A stretch of 23,165 bases of DNA from CAYONQ01 sp964405375 (GTDB lineage Bacteria; Planctomycetota; Phycisphaerae; Sedimentisphaerales; Anaerobacaceae): contig CAYONQ010000038.1 of NCBI GenBank assembly GCA_964405375.1, positions 1 to 23,165 of the forward strand, given 5' to 3'. This document shows, piece by piece, positions 1 through 8,688 of this stretch. How positions within the stretch are numbered: position 1 is the first letter of the stretch; each line of letters starts with the position of its first letter. The notes under the pieces were generated by a model. That model was not told where the DNA came from. It saw nothing but the letters and a program-made list of their open reading frames with translations, and searched no databases. The position numbers were made by a program, and so were the translations under genes.

Positions 1-123
1 ACGTGGATAATTCTCTAATCGTATGTGGTACATAATTCGGGGTCAGACCACCTTTGTAAATCCTCAAGCAAATAAAAATAACGATCATTTGGAAAAACAA
101 TTTGGCTTATAAAGTTTTCTTAT

Positions 124-152
124 TTGACAGCGCAATTTTTATATAGTCTAAT
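124..152 (+). promoter_or_regulatory. Candidate sigma70-type promoter for carB
   Basis: A perfect -35 box TTGACA lies at 124-129. A 17-base spacer separates it from TCTAAT at 147-152, which would put the transcription start near 159-160, about 50 bases before the carB ATG. The -10 box is imperfect at its second base; an overlapping TATAGT at 142-147 has too short a spacer. Bases 1-123 hold no gene that I can recognise, so carB may be the first gene of its unit here, without carA directly upstream. Confidence 0.5.
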
Positions 153-208
153 CCCTCGCAACAAATTTGTAACTTTGGTGAAATGTCAGGAAAACAGGAA
201 AATTTGGT

Positions 209-3200
209 ATGCCAAAACGAGACGACATAAGGAAGGTAATGATTATCGGCTCCGGCCCTATCGTCATAGGCCAGGCCTGCGAATTTGACTATTCCGGCAC
301 CCAGGCCTGCAAGGCGCTTCGCAAACTGGGCTATGAGATAGTGCTGGTCAACTCCAACCCTGCAACCATTATGACCGACCCGGGTACGGCTGACGTAACG
401 TATATCGAGCCGCTTAATCTGCAGACTATGACGAAAATCATCGAAGCAGAACGCCCTGACGCCCTGCTGCCAAATCTCGGAGGCCAGAGCGGGCTGAATC
501 TGTCTTCCGAACTGGCACAGGCAGGCGTGCTCGAAAAATACGGCGTAAAGGTAATCGGCGTGCAGATTGATGCCATCAAGCGTGGTGAGGACCGCGGCGC
601 CTTCAAAGAAACAATGAACCGGCTGGGCATCGAGATGCCGAAAAGCAAGCTGGCCTTCAGCGTGGAAGAGGCCGAAAAAATCGCCGACAAGCTCGGCTAT
701 CCGGTCATAATCCGTCCCGCATACACTATGGGCGGCACCGGCGGCGGCGCCGTATTTAACGTCGAGGAATTACGCACAGTGGCAGCTCGCGGCCTGACAG
801 TAAGTCTCGTCAAACAAATCCTCGTCGAAGAGTCCGTCATCGGCTGGGAGGAATTAGAGCTGGAGGTCGTCCGCGATGCAAAGGCACAGAAGATAACCGT
901 CTGCTTCATCGAAAATGTCGATGCAATGGGCGTGCACACCGGCGATTCATACTGCACCGCACCAATGCTCACTATCGACCCGGACCTTCAAAAACGTCTG
1001 CAAAAGTACTCCTACGACATCGTCGATGCCATCGAGGTCATCGGGGGCACAAACATCCAGTTCGCCCACGACCCGAAAACCGGACGAGTCGTCGTAATCG
1101 AAATCAACCCGAGAACCTCACGCTCATCGGCACTCGCCTCGAAGGCCACCGGCTTTCCAATAGCGTTTGTCTCTTCATTGCTCGCCGGCGGGCTGACAAT
1201 GGACGAAATACCATACTGGCGAGAAGGCACACTCGAGAAATATACACCGTCAGGCGACTATGTCGTTGTCAAGTTCGCCCGATGGGCCTTTGAGAAGTTC
1301 AAAGGGCTCGAGGACAAGCTTGGAACACAAATGCAGGCAGTCGGTGAGGTGATGAGCATCGGCAAGAATTACAAGGAGGCGTTCCAAAAGTCCATCCGCT
1401 CACTGGAAATCGGCAGATATGGACTGGGATTCGCAAAGAATTTCAATAAGCTTTCTCTCGATGAGCTGATGGGGCTTCTGGCCTCACCAAGCAGCGAACG
1501 ACAGTTCATTATGTACGAGGCGCTGCGCAAGGGAGCCACCACCAAGGCCCTTTATGAAAAAACCTATATCAAAGAATGGTTCATAGAGCAGATGCGCCAG
1601 CTCGTAGAGCTTGAGGAAGAAATCCTCAAATTCAAGGGCAAGCAACTGCCCGACAAGCTCCTGACACAGGCCAAAAAGGACGGTTTTGCCGACCGCTACC
1701 TCTCACAATTGCTTAACATCCCGGAAGACAAAATCCGCCGGCAGCGGACATCGCTGGGCGTTGTCGAGGCCTGGGAGCCGGTGCCGGTCAGCGGCGTTGA
1801 AAATGCCGCCTATTATTTCTCCACCTACAACGCCCCTGACATTGTCAGCGTAAGTGAGAAAAACAAGATAATGGTGCTGGGCGGCGGGCCAAACCGCATC
1901 GGCCAGGGAATCGAATTCGACTACTGCTGCGTTCACGCCGCCTTTGCGCTGCACGACGAGGGCTACGAATCGATTATGGTCAACTGCAACCCGGAGACGG
2001 TCTCCACCGACTACGACACCTCCGACAAGCTGTACTTCGAGCCGTTGACGGTTGAAGATGTATTGAGCATTTATGAAAAGGAAAAGCCGCAGGGCGTTAT
2101 CGTCCAGTTCGGCGGCCAGACGCCGCTTAATATCGCAAAACAGCTTGAGGACGTCGGCGTTAAGATAATCGGCACATCGCCGGAGACTATAGATTTAGCC
2201 GAGGACCGTGACCGCTTCCGGGCCAAAATGGCCAAGCTCAACATACCTATGGCCGAGTCTGGAATGGCAAGTAATCTCAAAGAGGCCATTGCAATCGCCA
2301 AGAAAATCGGTTATCCGCTGATGGTTCGGCCATCCTACGTGCTTGGCGGGCGAGGTATGGAGGTCGTCCACGACGAGGAAATGCTAAAGGAATACGTTGC
2401 CGCTGCCGTGGAAATAACGCCTGAAAGACCGATTCTTATAGATAAATTCCTCGAAAACGCAATCGAAGCCGAGGCCGACGCCATCGCAGACGGCACTGAT
2501 GCCTTCGTGCCTGCGGTTATGGAGCACATCGAGCTGGCCGGCATCCACTCGGGCGACTCGGCCTGTGTCATACCGCCGGTAAGTATCCCGCAAAAGCATA
2601 TCGACACTATCTGTGAATACACCAGAAAGATAGCGACAGAGCTAAACGTCATCGGGCTGATGAATATGCAATATGCGATAGCCAACGACAAGGTTTACGT
2701 CCTTGAAGCTAATCCGCGTGCCTCACGGACGGTGCCGTTAGTCTCGAAGGTCTGCGGGCTGTCGATGGCCCGGCTGGCGACCCAGCTTATGCTCGGCAAG
2801 AAACTTTCCGAGCTGAACCTGAAACATCGCTCGATACCGCACTTCGGCGTAAAGGAGGCGGTCTTCCCATTCAATATGTTCCATACGGTTGACCCGCTGC
2901 TTGGCCCGGAGATGCGCTCTACAGGCGAGGTATTAGGGCTGGCCGATTCGCCTGCTCTGGCGTACTTCAAGGCACAGGAGGCCACGCAGTTGGCGCTGCC
3001 ATCGGAGGGGACGGTTCTGATAACCGTCGTTGACAGTGATAAAGCAGCCGCAGCGAACATCGCAAGCCAGTTCCAGAAACTCGGCTTCAAAATCAAGGCA
3101 ACGAACGGAACACATCGCTATCTAACAGACAACGGCGTCAAATCCGAGCATATACTCAAAATGCAGGAGGGAAGACCCAACATCGTCGATGCGATTAAAA

Positions 3201-3409
3201 ACGGCGAGATTCAGCTTATCATCAATACCCCCGCCGGCAAGATGAGCAAGTATGATGATTCTTATATCCGCAAGGCGGCTATCAGGTACAAGGTCCCTTA
3301 TATTACCACAACAGCCGCTGCCGCCGTCGCCGTCAAGGGGATTGGCGCCCACCGGGCCGGGCCGGCCACCGTAAAATCACTGCAAAGTTACCATTCAGCC
3401 ATCAAGTAA
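209..3409 (+). CDS. carB: Carbamoyl-phosphate synthase large subunit
   Basis: CarB makes carbamoyl phosphate from bicarbonate, ammonia (channelled from the CarA glutaminase) and two ATP, feeding pyrimidine and arginine synthesis in the cytoplasm. The 1066-residue product matches the usual ~1070. It shows the internal duplication of the family. The first synthetase half opens with IIGSGPIVIGQACEFDYSGTQ near residue 12, and the second with VLGGGPNRIGQGIEFDY near residue 555. An oligomerisation region lies between them and an MGS-like allosteric domain occupies the last ~130 residues. Both ATP-grasp domains keep their glycine-rich loops (TMGGTGGG, VLGGRG) and the EINPRTSRSSALASKATG / EANPRASRTVPLVSKVCG metal-binding segments. 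The start is supported by AGGA about nine bases before the ATG. carA is not in the window. Assignment is secure. Confidence 0.98.
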   Translation: MPKRDDIRKVMIIGSGPIVIGQACEFDYSGTQACKALRKLGYEIVLVNSNPATIMTDPGTADVTYIEPLNLQTMTKIIEAERPDALLPNLGGQSGLNLSSELAQAGVLEKYGVKVIGVQIDAIKRGEDRGAFKETMNRLGIEMPKSKLAFSVEEAEKIADKLGYPVIIRPAYTMGGTGGGAVFNVEELRTVAARGLTVSLVKQILVEESVIGWEELELEVVRDAKAQKITVCFIENVDAMGVHTGDSYCTAPMLTIDPDLQKRLQKYSYDIVDAIEVIGGTNIQFAHDPKTGRVVVIEINPRTSRSSALASKATGFPIAFVSSLLAGGLTMDEIPYWREGTLEKYTPSGDYVVVKFARWAFEKFKGLEDKLGTQMQAVGEVMSIGKNYKEAFQKSIRSLEIGRYGLGFAKNFNKLSLDELMGLLASPSSERQFIMYEALRKGATTKALYEKTYIKEWFIEQMRQLVELEEEILKFKGKQLPDKLLTQAKKDGFADRYLSQLLNIPEDKIRRQRTSLGVVEAWEPVPVSGVENAAYYFSTYNAPDIVSVSEKNKIMVLGGGPNRIGQGIEFDYCCVHAAFALHDEGYESIMVNCNPETVSTDYDTSDKLYFEPLTVEDVLSIYEKEKPQGVIVQFGGQTPLNIAKQLEDVGVKIIGTSPETIDLAEDRDRFRAKMAKLNIPMAESGMASNLKEAIAIAKKIGYPLMVRPSYVLGGRGMEVVHDEEMLKEYVAAAVEITPERPILIDKFLENAIEAEADAIADGTDAFVPAVMEHIELAGIHSGDSACVIPPVSIPQKHIDTICEYTRKIATELNVIGLMNMQYAIANDKVYVLEANPRASRTVPLVSKVCGLSMARLATQLMLGKKLSELNLKHRSIPHFGVKEAVFPFNMFHTVDPLLGPEMRSTGEVLGLADSPALAYFKAQEATQLALPSEGTVLITVVDSDKAAAANIASQFQKLGFKIKATNGTHRYLTDNGVKSEHILKMQEGRPNIVDAIKNGEIQLIINTPAGKMSKYDDSYIRKAAIRYKVPYITTTAAAAVAVKGIGAHRAGPATVKSLQSYHSAIK

Positions 3410-3420
3410 CCCGTGTCATT

Positions 3421-3455
3421 GTGAGCCCCGCACCGATAATTTGTGCGGGGCTTAC
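3421..3455 (+). terminator. Strong stem-loop downstream of carB
   Basis: A 13-bp stem (3421-3433 with 3443-3455, one G-U type pair) closes a 9-base loop and begins 11 bases after the carB stop. The GC-rich core GCCCCGCAC makes it very stable. No U-tract follows on either strand, so it is not a canonical intrinsic terminator. It may still end or stabilise the carB transcript. Its function is inferred from position. Confidence 0.5.
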
Positions 3456-3605
3456 AATCTCAAAAACACAGTGGGAACTCGCTAACTACTCAGCAGCACT
3501 TACCTTTAATGGGCTTTACACTATACTTTTGTATTTTTCACCTTTAGTTTCCGGCCTAAATCGTATATCATTCCAGTTAAAATGAGAAATAACCGAATAA
3601 ATTAA

Positions 3606-6050
3606 ATGCAGAACAGTCCAAAAAATCCGTTATTGTCCAATGGCGACTGGCTTGTGGAAATGATAGCAGAAGAGCCGACAGAGTTTGAGCACTATCTGAA
3701 AAATGAAAGCGGCCAATTCCGGGAAAATGGCCATGAATTCAAACTGCCGAACACAATCGGTATCCTTCCGATTCGAAACGCCGTCGCCTATCCCGGCACG
3801 GTAACACCGCTGGCGATAGGCAGGGAAAGAAGTAAACGTCTGCTCGACGACACCAAGCCCAACGAATCCATCATAGGGCTCGTTACACAGCACAACCCCC
3901 AAACCGACCAGCCCAATTTCAGCGACATTTATTCCGTCGGCACCGCCGCCTCAGTGCTTAAAGTTATAAAAATGCCGCAGGGCTCAATCCACATTGTGGT
4001 CCACGGTATAGCCCGCTTCAAAATAGTAAAACCGATAGCCACGAAGCCATACTTAAAAGCAGCAGTCCAGCCGCTCCACACCAAGGCAAGAATGACCAAG
4101 AAGCTGCAGGCGCTGATTGTGAGCGTCCGCCAGGCGGCCAACCGAGTTATCGCATTAAGCCCCAACGTGCCTGAAGAGGCGTCCGTGCTGCTGGAAAATA
4201 TCGAAAACCCGTCCGCACTCGCCGATTTCTTAGCGGCAAACTTAAGTCTTCCCATCGCCGAAAAACAAAAACTGCTCGAAGAGCTTGATGCGGCCAAACA
4301 ACTCGAAAAAATATCCGTTACGCTGGCAAATCAACTGGATGTGCTCGAGCTAAGCCACAAAATTCAAGGCAGGGTCAGAGAATCAATAGAAAAGAACCAG
4401 CGAGAATACTTCCTGCAGGAACAACTAAAGGCCATCCAGTCCGAGCTCGGCAGAGAAGACCGTATAACTGAGGAGCTCAAGCAAATCGGTAAAAATATCA
4501 AAAAAGCAAAAATGCCCAAAAAAGTCGAGCAGGAGGCGCAGCGAGAACTCGACCGCCTGACCAAAATCCCCCCCGCCTCGCCCGAATACAGCGTTATCCG
4601 AACATACTTGGACTGGGTGTGTGAACTGCCCTGGTCTGTCCAGACCAAAGACCAGCTTGACGTCAACAAGGCCGAGCGAATATTGAATGCCGACCACTAC
4701 GACCTGGCCAAAGTGAAAAAACGCATCCTCGAATTTCTGGCCGTCCGAAAGCTCAACCCATCCGGCAAAAGCCCAATACTTTGTTTCGTCGGCCCGCCGG
4801 GTGTGGGAAAAACCTCGCTGGGTAAATCCATCGCACGCGCTATGGGCAGGAAATTTATCCGAATATCACTCGGCGGAATAAGAGACGAGGCCGACATCCG
4901 CGGACACCGAAGAACCTACATCGGGGCATTGCCCGGAAGGATACTGCAGGAACTACGAAAGGCAGCCAGCAAAAATCCCGTCTTTATGCTCGACGAATTG
5001 GACAAAATCGGGGCCGACTTCAGAGGCGACCCCGCCAGTGCACTGTTAGAGGTGCTCGACCCGGAACAGAACTTCAGCTTCACCGACCATTATCTCGACC
5101 AGCCGTTTGATTTGTCCACCGTTATGTTCATCGGCACCGCCAATTATACCGAGCCGGTTCCGCCGGCCCTGCGGGACAGGATGGAGGTAATTGAGCTGCC
5201 CGGTTACACCGAAAATGAGAAACTAAACATCGCAAAGAAATACCTCGTCCCCCGCCAGCTCACCGAGCACGGGCTGAGCAAATCCACGCTGACTATAAAA
5301 GACGATGCGCTGCTTGCAATAATTCACAGCTACACGCGCGAGGCCGGCGTTAGAAACCTCGAAAGAAACATCGCCGCCGTCTGCCGGGCCGTCGCCACCG
5401 AAATCGCCAAAGACCGAAAGAGACGTGCAACTATTACTCAAAAAGACCTTGCAAAAATCCTCGGGCCGACACAATTCGAATCGGAGCTGGCACTGCGAAC
5501 GGCAATACCCGGCGTCGCCACCGCCCTTGCCTTCACGCCGGTCGGCGGCGAGCTGCTGTTTATCGAATCCGCCTCTATGCCGGGGAAAGGAAACCTCCTG
5601 CTGACGGGCCATATCGGCGATGTTATGAAGGAAAGCGCCCAGACCGCATTTTCAATCGTAAAGGCAAACGCAAAAAAGCTAAATATCGAAGCCGACATAT
5701 TCTCAAAATTCGACTATCACATCCACGTCCCTGCGGGAGCCATCCCCAAGGACGGCCCAAGCGCCGGTGTCGCAATGTTCACATCACTGGTCAGCTTACT
5801 GCTGCAAAAGCCGACCCGGCCCGACGTCGCAATGACAGGCGAGATAACGCTACGCGGCCTGGTCCTGCCTATCGGCGGTCTGAAGGAAAAAATCCTCGCA
5901 GCAAAACAGGCCGGCATAAAGACCGTTATCCTGCCCGCCCGCAACAAAAAAGACATCCCCGAAGTACCCAAAGAGGCAAAAAAAGGTCTCAAATTCGCTT
6001 TCGTCAAAAACACTTCCGAAGCTCTAAAGCTTGCTTTGGAAATTAAATAA
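3606..6050 (+). CDS. lon: ATP-dependent endopeptidase Lon
   Basis: Lon degrades damaged and regulatory proteins in the cytoplasm as a homohexamer. The 814-residue protein has the normal bacterial LonA layout: an N-terminal substrate-binding LON domain (about residues 45-250), a helical coiled region, an AAA+ ATPase with Walker A GPPGVGKT at 396-403 and Walker B FMLDELDKI, then the serine-lysine protease domain. The catalytic dyad is visible as Ser719 in PKDGPSAG and Lys762 in GGLKEK, with the same 43-residue spacing as in E. coli Lon (Ser679/Lys722). No Shine-Dalgarno site precedes the ATG. Instead, a 7-codon reading frame (3582-3605) stops directly against it. A TATACT box at 3522-3527 could be a -10 element, but its -35 is poor. 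No CIRCE or other heat-shock operator was seen. Confidence 0.97.
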   Translation: MQNSPKNPLLSNGDWLVEMIAEEPTEFEHYLKNESGQFRENGHEFKLPNTIGILPIRNAVAYPGTVTPLAIGRERSKRLLDDTKPNESIIGLVTQHNPQTDQPNFSDIYSVGTAASVLKVIKMPQGSIHIVVHGIARFKIVKPIATKPYLKAAVQPLHTKARMTKKLQALIVSVRQAANRVIALSPNVPEEASVLLENIENPSALADFLAANLSLPIAEKQKLLEELDAAKQLEKISVTLANQLDVLELSHKIQGRVRESIEKNQREYFLQEQLKAIQSELGREDRITEELKQIGKNIKKAKMPKKVEQEAQRELDRLTKIPPASPEYSVIRTYLDWVCELPWSVQTKDQLDVNKAERILNADHYDLAKVKKRILEFLAVRKLNPSGKSPILCFVGPPGVGKTSLGKSIARAMGRKFIRISLGGIRDEADIRGHRRTYIGALPGRILQELRKAASKNPVFMLDELDKIGADFRGDPASALLEVLDPEQNFSFTDHYLDQPFDLSTVMFIGTANYTEPVPPALRDRMEVIELPGYTENEKLNIAKKYLVPRQLTEHGLSKSTLTIKDDALLAIIHSYTREAGVRNLERNIAAVCRAVATEIAKDRKRRATITQKDLAKILGPTQFESELALRTAIPGVATALAFTPVGGELLFIESASMPGKGNLLLTGHIGDVMKESAQTAFSIVKANAKKLNIEADIFSKFDYHIHVPAGAIPKDGPSAGVAMFTSLVSLLLQKPTRPDVAMTGEITLRGLVLPIGGLKEKILAAKQAGIKTVILPARNKKDIPEVPKEAKKGLKFAFVKNTSEALKLALEIK

Positions 6051-6071
6051 TTCTCTTCTTAAATTTCGCAT

Positions 6072-7217
6072 TTACCTGCTGTTATCTTTCATATCAGCCG
6101 ATATCTTCTCACAATATTCCACTAAAGATTTCATATCATCGAACCGCTCGTGCCACTCTGCGATTGTCTCGATAGTAACGGGCAATTCCCCCGCACCACC
6201 GGACAATTTATGCTGCTCTAATAAAGCATTATTTAATCTTTCCATATATCTATCCGGCGGTATCGCATCCTTTCCGGAACCTTCAATAGATTCCAGCAGG
6301 ACGCGGCCTTTACAATTTTCCGGGGGAGATATCTTGTTTATATGAGCTATGGTAGGGGCGATATCGATGATTTCAGCATAATCAAAAGTGCATCCCTTTT
6401 TGATGCCCGGACCAAATATAAGCATCGGTACCGTGCTGCTGCCCGCTTCATAGGGTGGATGTCCTCCAATATCGGCCTGTCCGTTATCACTGGTTACTAT
6501 TATCACAGTCTTCTCCAGCCGACCGGTTGACCTGAGCCATTCCACAAATTCCCCGAGCAGTCTATCGGCCTTCTTCATCCTTGTAAAATACAGAGACTGC
6601 GGATGCCAGATGTTACGATACCAGCTTTTGTCCTTATTTTCTCCCGTTGAACCATCATATCCTCCTCGTCCGGAACCCTGTAAATGTATCCGCATAAAGA
6701 CCGGATTTTCTTTTTCGATGATTCCCCTGGCTTTTTCAACCACCGGCACATCATCGGATGGCGGGTCCTGCTCGACCACATAGTAGATATCGAATCCCTT
6801 GCTTATCGACAGGTATGACTGGGAATTCAGAGCAAAAGCCGTCTTCTTCTGCCCAAACGAATGCTGTATCATCTTATCACCCGGCCGAATAAAAACAGTC
6901 CCTGTCATCATCACCGGGTTTCCCACAGAACAGGTGTGCGGGTAACTGTTAGGGTCTTTCGGATGGGCAGCCAGCGGAACATAAACCGCCTTGTAATAGC
7001 AACCCTGCTCTTTGAGCTTCAGTAAATTAGGCAAACCAATGCGCTGCGGCCCTTCGACATGCAATCCATCAATACCGAAAAGTATCGTGCGCTCAGGAAC
7101 CGCCGCCTCAACCCCGCCGCCCCGCCTTGCGTCGGGAGACGCGGGGGCAGGACAACCTAAATTCACTGAAACAAAAACCACAGAAACAACAGCGATTAAG
7201 AAATAGAACCTAACCAT
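6072..7217 (-). CDS. Exported alkaline-phosphatase-superfamily (sulfatase/phosphodiesterase-like) protein
   Basis: A 381-residue protein of the alkaline phosphatase/nucleotide pyrophosphatase fold, which hydrolyses phosphate or sulfate esters with a bimetal centre. Visible motifs are FGIDGLH near residue 50 (first metal-binding Asp), NSYPHT...MMTG near 90-106, which resembles the nucleophile loop of these enzymes with Ser91 in the nucleophile position, and VTSDNGQADIGGH with late metal-binding Asp and His residues. The N-terminus is a hydrophobic signal segment (residues 3-20) followed by GC. This could be a lipoprotein cleavage site, although the NLGC sequence is not a good lipobox. GGAGG eight bases before the ATG supports the start. 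The gene ends convergently with lon, 21 bases apart. The substrate cannot be told from sequence, and neither sulfatase nor phosphatase activity is certain. Confidence 0.8.
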   Translation of the reverse strand: MVRFYFLIAVVSVVFVSVNLGCPAPASPDARRGGGVEAAVPERTILFGIDGLHVEGPQRIGLPNLLKLKEQGCYYKAVYVPLAAHPKDPNSYPHTCSVGNPVMMTGTVFIRPGDKMIQHSFGQKKTAFALNSQSYLSISKGFDIYYVVEQDPPSDDVPVVEKARGIIEKENPVFMRIHLQGSGRGGYDGSTGENKDKSWYRNIWHPQSLYFTRMKKADRLLGEFVEWLRSTGRLEKTVIIVTSDNGQADIGGHPPYEAGSSTVPMLIFGPGIKKGCTFDYAEIIDIAPTIAHINKISPPENCKGRVLLESIEGSGKDAIPPDRYMERLNNALLEQHKLSGGAGELPVTIETIAEWHERFDDMKSLVEYCEKISADMKDNSR

Positions 7218-7264
7218 GATTTAAACCTCCATAACTACCCTCATTCTTGTTTACAATACTGATG

Positions 7265-7361
7265 TTAACCGTATTTGACAGTATTCGCAACCTTCACCAC
7301 ATCGGCCATTTCAGCTACATCGTGGACGCGGACGATTGAGACACCTGCCGTAAGGCCGGTC
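7265..7361 (-). repeat. Displaced folP 3'-end copy C (pseudogene fragment)
   Basis: Read on the minus strand, this piece encodes about 31 residues (TGLTAGVSIVRVHDVAEM and on to KVANTVKYG) and a TAA stop. It matches the C-terminus of the intact folP at 8695-9549. Over about 82 bases I count roughly ten differences from the true folP end, more than half at third codon positions. It has no start and no upstream folP body, and it abuts the stop codon of the HepT-like gene. It is the outermost of three such copies and probably the oldest. Confidence 0.85.
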
Positions 7362-7709
7362 TTAATCTCTCTCTTCTTCGCTTATTACCTGCACAATTCT
7401 CTGCTTCAGCTCCGGCAGCTTATTTATCGCAACATCCCAGACCAGATGGTAATCCACCCCGAAATAATCGTGAATTAACTTGTCCCTCATTCCTGCAATC
7501 CTTTTCCAGTCTATGTCGCGATTTTTGTCCTTGAACTCAGGCGGTATCTTTTTTACCGCCTCACCGATTATCTCAATGCTTCGCACAAAAGAACGTTTCA
7601 GTGTCTCATCGGAAAGAAATCGCTTTTCGTCGATGTTGCGAACAACCCCCTCAATATATTCTATCTCATCAAGGATATGACGCAGATATTCAATTGGCGA
7701 TTGGGACAT
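7362..7709 (-). CDS. hepT: HepT-like HEPN-domain ribonuclease toxin (DUF86)
   Basis: A 115-residue all-helical HEPN protein. The active-site signature RX4HXY is present as Arg75, His80 and Tyr82 (MRDKLIHDY). In characterised HepT proteins this is the RNase centre, and the Tyr is modified by the partner MntA. The start chosen is the ATG at 7709, giving MSQSPIEYLR; a longer frame runs upstream but lies inside the partner gene. It overlaps the end of the nucleotidyltransferase gene by 20 bases, the usual antitoxin-first order of MntA-HepT operons. Its stop codon directly abuts a displaced copy of the folP 3' end. Toxin activity is inferred from the family. Confidence 0.85.
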   Translation of the reverse strand: MSQSPIEYLRHILDEIEYIEGVVRNIDEKRFLSDETLKRSFVRSIEIIGEAVKKIPPEFKDKNRDIDWKRIAGMRDKLIHDYFGVDYHLVWDVAINKLPELKQRIVQVISEEERD

Positions 7710-8007
7710 ATTCGACTTCCTTAAGAACGTATGGCCTGATATAAGGACTGATTGATTCTCCGGTAACAAGCTCCACCCGTCGGCCTAACAAGTCCTCCAG
7801 CAAAAAACAGGTGTCGATAAAATTGTCAAAAGTCTTTTTCGACGCATCAAATTCAACCAGTATATCCACATCACTCTCTGTTCCCGCTTCTCCTCTGGCA
7901 AAAGACCCGAACAACCCTATAGACCTCACACCCAGAGAAAATAACTCTGCTCTGGACTTGTGAATAGCGTCAATTATTCTCTCCCTTGTCAAATTTTGAC
8001 CTGCCAT
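7690..8007 (-). CDS. mntA: MntA-like minimal nucleotidyltransferase antitoxin
   Basis: A 105-residue minimal nucleotidyltransferase. The catalytic signature GSX10DXD is intact (Gly34-Ser35, Asp46, Asp48 in GSFARGEAGTESDVDILV). In characterised MntA/HepT pairs this enzyme adds AMP to the tyrosine of the HEPN toxin and silences it. The start at 8007 is supported by AGGG seven bases upstream. A longer frame to 8100 exists, but the added 31 residues are not family-like and lie over the promoter. It is followed by the HepT-like gene with a 20-base overlap. It has its own candidate promoter, so the pair can be expressed independently of folP. Confidence 0.87.
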   Translation of the reverse strand: MAGQNLTRERIIDAIHKSRAELFSLGVRSIGLFGSFARGEAGTESDVDILVEFDASKKTFDNFIDTCFLLEDLLGRRVELVTGESISPYIRPYVLKEVEYVPIAN

Positions 8008-8072
8008 TGGTTTTCCCTTTTTCTTAAGTGTTTGGGCAATCTCAACGAAAAACAATCGGCAGCTCTTGCTAT

Positions 8073-8100
8073 ATCTTACATTCCCCCAATAGCATATCAA
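8073..8100 (-). promoter_or_regulatory. Candidate promoter of the mntA-hepT pair
   Basis: On the minus strand, TTGATA (8095-8100) and TAAGAT (8073-8078) are separated by 16 bases, ahead of the mntA ATG at 8007. Each box has one or two mismatches to the sigma70 consensus. The site lies inside the cassette, between the displaced folP copy B and mntA, so the cassette carries its own promoter. Confidence 0.45.
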
Positions 8101-8118
8101 GAATTTTCGACCAAACTT

Positions 8119-8214
8119 TCATCGTAGAGCATTCACCACTTTTACCACTTCGGCCACATCGTGGATGCGGACGATTGAAACCCCTGCAGCAGCAAACGAC
8201 AATCGTCGTGGAAA
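8119..8214 (-). repeat. Displaced folP 3'-end copy B (pseudogene fragment)
   Basis: On the minus strand this reads AAAGVSIVRIHDVAEVVKVV then NALR and a TGA stop at 8119-8121, matching the folP C-terminus. Within the core 36 bases it differs from the true folP end at only about two positions. Relative to folP it lacks three codons in phase after AE. Farther upstream it appears to have a 2-base indel, beyond which TTIVVC resembles folP ATVALC in another phase. It begins within ~10 bases of the DUF2442 stop. It cannot be translated as FolP. The outer boundary is approximate. Confidence 0.8.
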
Positions 8215-8222
8215 CCTTTCGT

Positions 8223-8483
8223 CTATTTATATTCTAACGGATAATCTTGTGGGTTATCTAAAGTATCAATTTCTAAATCAACATCAAGTTCAGCCCAATA
8301 TAAGTGATGACCATGCAGCAGTTGGACATTTAGAATCTCTTTTACCTTTGCTTCCTTGAACCACGGGTAGTTGTTATAAGGCAGAAAGTATTCTTTGTCT
8401 TCTACGCAAAGCCAGAAACCGCTAATGTCAATATGAGAAACTTCAACCGCCGAAATGTTCTTGCCACGCGGCTGTAATGTCAT
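8223..8483 (-). CDS. DUF2442 domain protein (partner of DUF4160)
   Basis: An 86-residue protein with the DUF2442 pattern: a beta-rich N-terminus, then the conserved YFLPYNNYPWFKEA and ILNVQLLHGHHLYWAELDVD segments. The family is often encoded next to DUF4160 and is generally treated as one half of a putative type II toxin-antitoxin pair; its biochemistry is not established. The ATG at 8483 is preceded by AAGGA at eight bases. The gene overlaps the end of the DUF4160 gene by 41 bases, so the two are translationally linked. A displaced folP fragment follows its TAG stop after a few bases. Confidence 0.8.
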   Translation of the reverse strand: MTLQPRGKNISAVEVSHIDISGFWLCVEDKEYFLPYNNYPWFKEAKVKEILNVQLLHGHHLYWAELDVDLEIDTLDNPQDYPLEYK

Positions 8484-8682
8484 TTTTGTGTTCCTTAATC
8501 AATTTTTTCAATTCTTTTATTTGATTTTCAGAAAAACCATAGTTCTTTGCCAAACTTATCTCCGGCGTAATCCAGAATTTTGCTTCGCCATCGGGAGAAG
8601 TCACATGTATATGAATCCTGTTTTCTTCTCGTGAGAAGAAAAGAAAACGATAGTTTTTGTACTTAAACACCGTTGGACTCAT
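8443..8682 (-). CDS. DUF4160 domain protein (putative toxin-antitoxin component)
   Basis: A 79-residue protein recognised as DUF4160 from its opening MSPTVFKYKNYRFLFFSREE, the RIHIHV segment that follows, a GEAKFWI strand, and a helix-rich end. DUF4160 and DUF2442 genes commonly travel together in accessory DNA, and a toxin-antitoxin role has been proposed. The start lies only 12 bases from the folP stop. There is no Shine-Dalgarno site. A good promoter placed six bases before the ATG predicts a leaderless transcript. It could also be read through from folP. Function is inferred from family and context only. Confidence 0.78.
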   Translation of the reverse strand: MSPTVFKYKNYRFLFFSREENRIHIHVTSPDGEAKFWITPEISLAKNYGFSENQIKELKKLIKEHKNDITAAWQEHFGG

Positions 8683-8688
8683 ATTATA

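Noticed and set aside
39..49. GGGGTCAGACC near the left edge as a transposon or REP remnant
   Set aside because: An imperfect short palindrome reminiscent of sequences near some IS200-like genes, but no transposase or second copy is present.
331..3352. Several open frames of 60-130 codons on the strand opposite carB, and similar ones opposite lon, GH116 and mlaEF
   Set aside because: They lie entirely inside well-identified genes, lack ribosome-binding sites and family motifs, and have the skewed composition of antisense frames.
3480..3605. CIRCE or other heat-shock operator upstream of lon
   Set aside because: The inverted repeat TTAGCACTC-N9-GAGTGCTAA is absent and no other clear operator was found.
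8155..8165. CCACATCGTGG inverted repeat in the folP repeat core as a recombinase site
   Set aside because: The short palindrome is imposed largely by the conserved His-Asp-Val codons of FolP, and copy C has lost its first base, so it is weak evidence for a dedicated recombination site.
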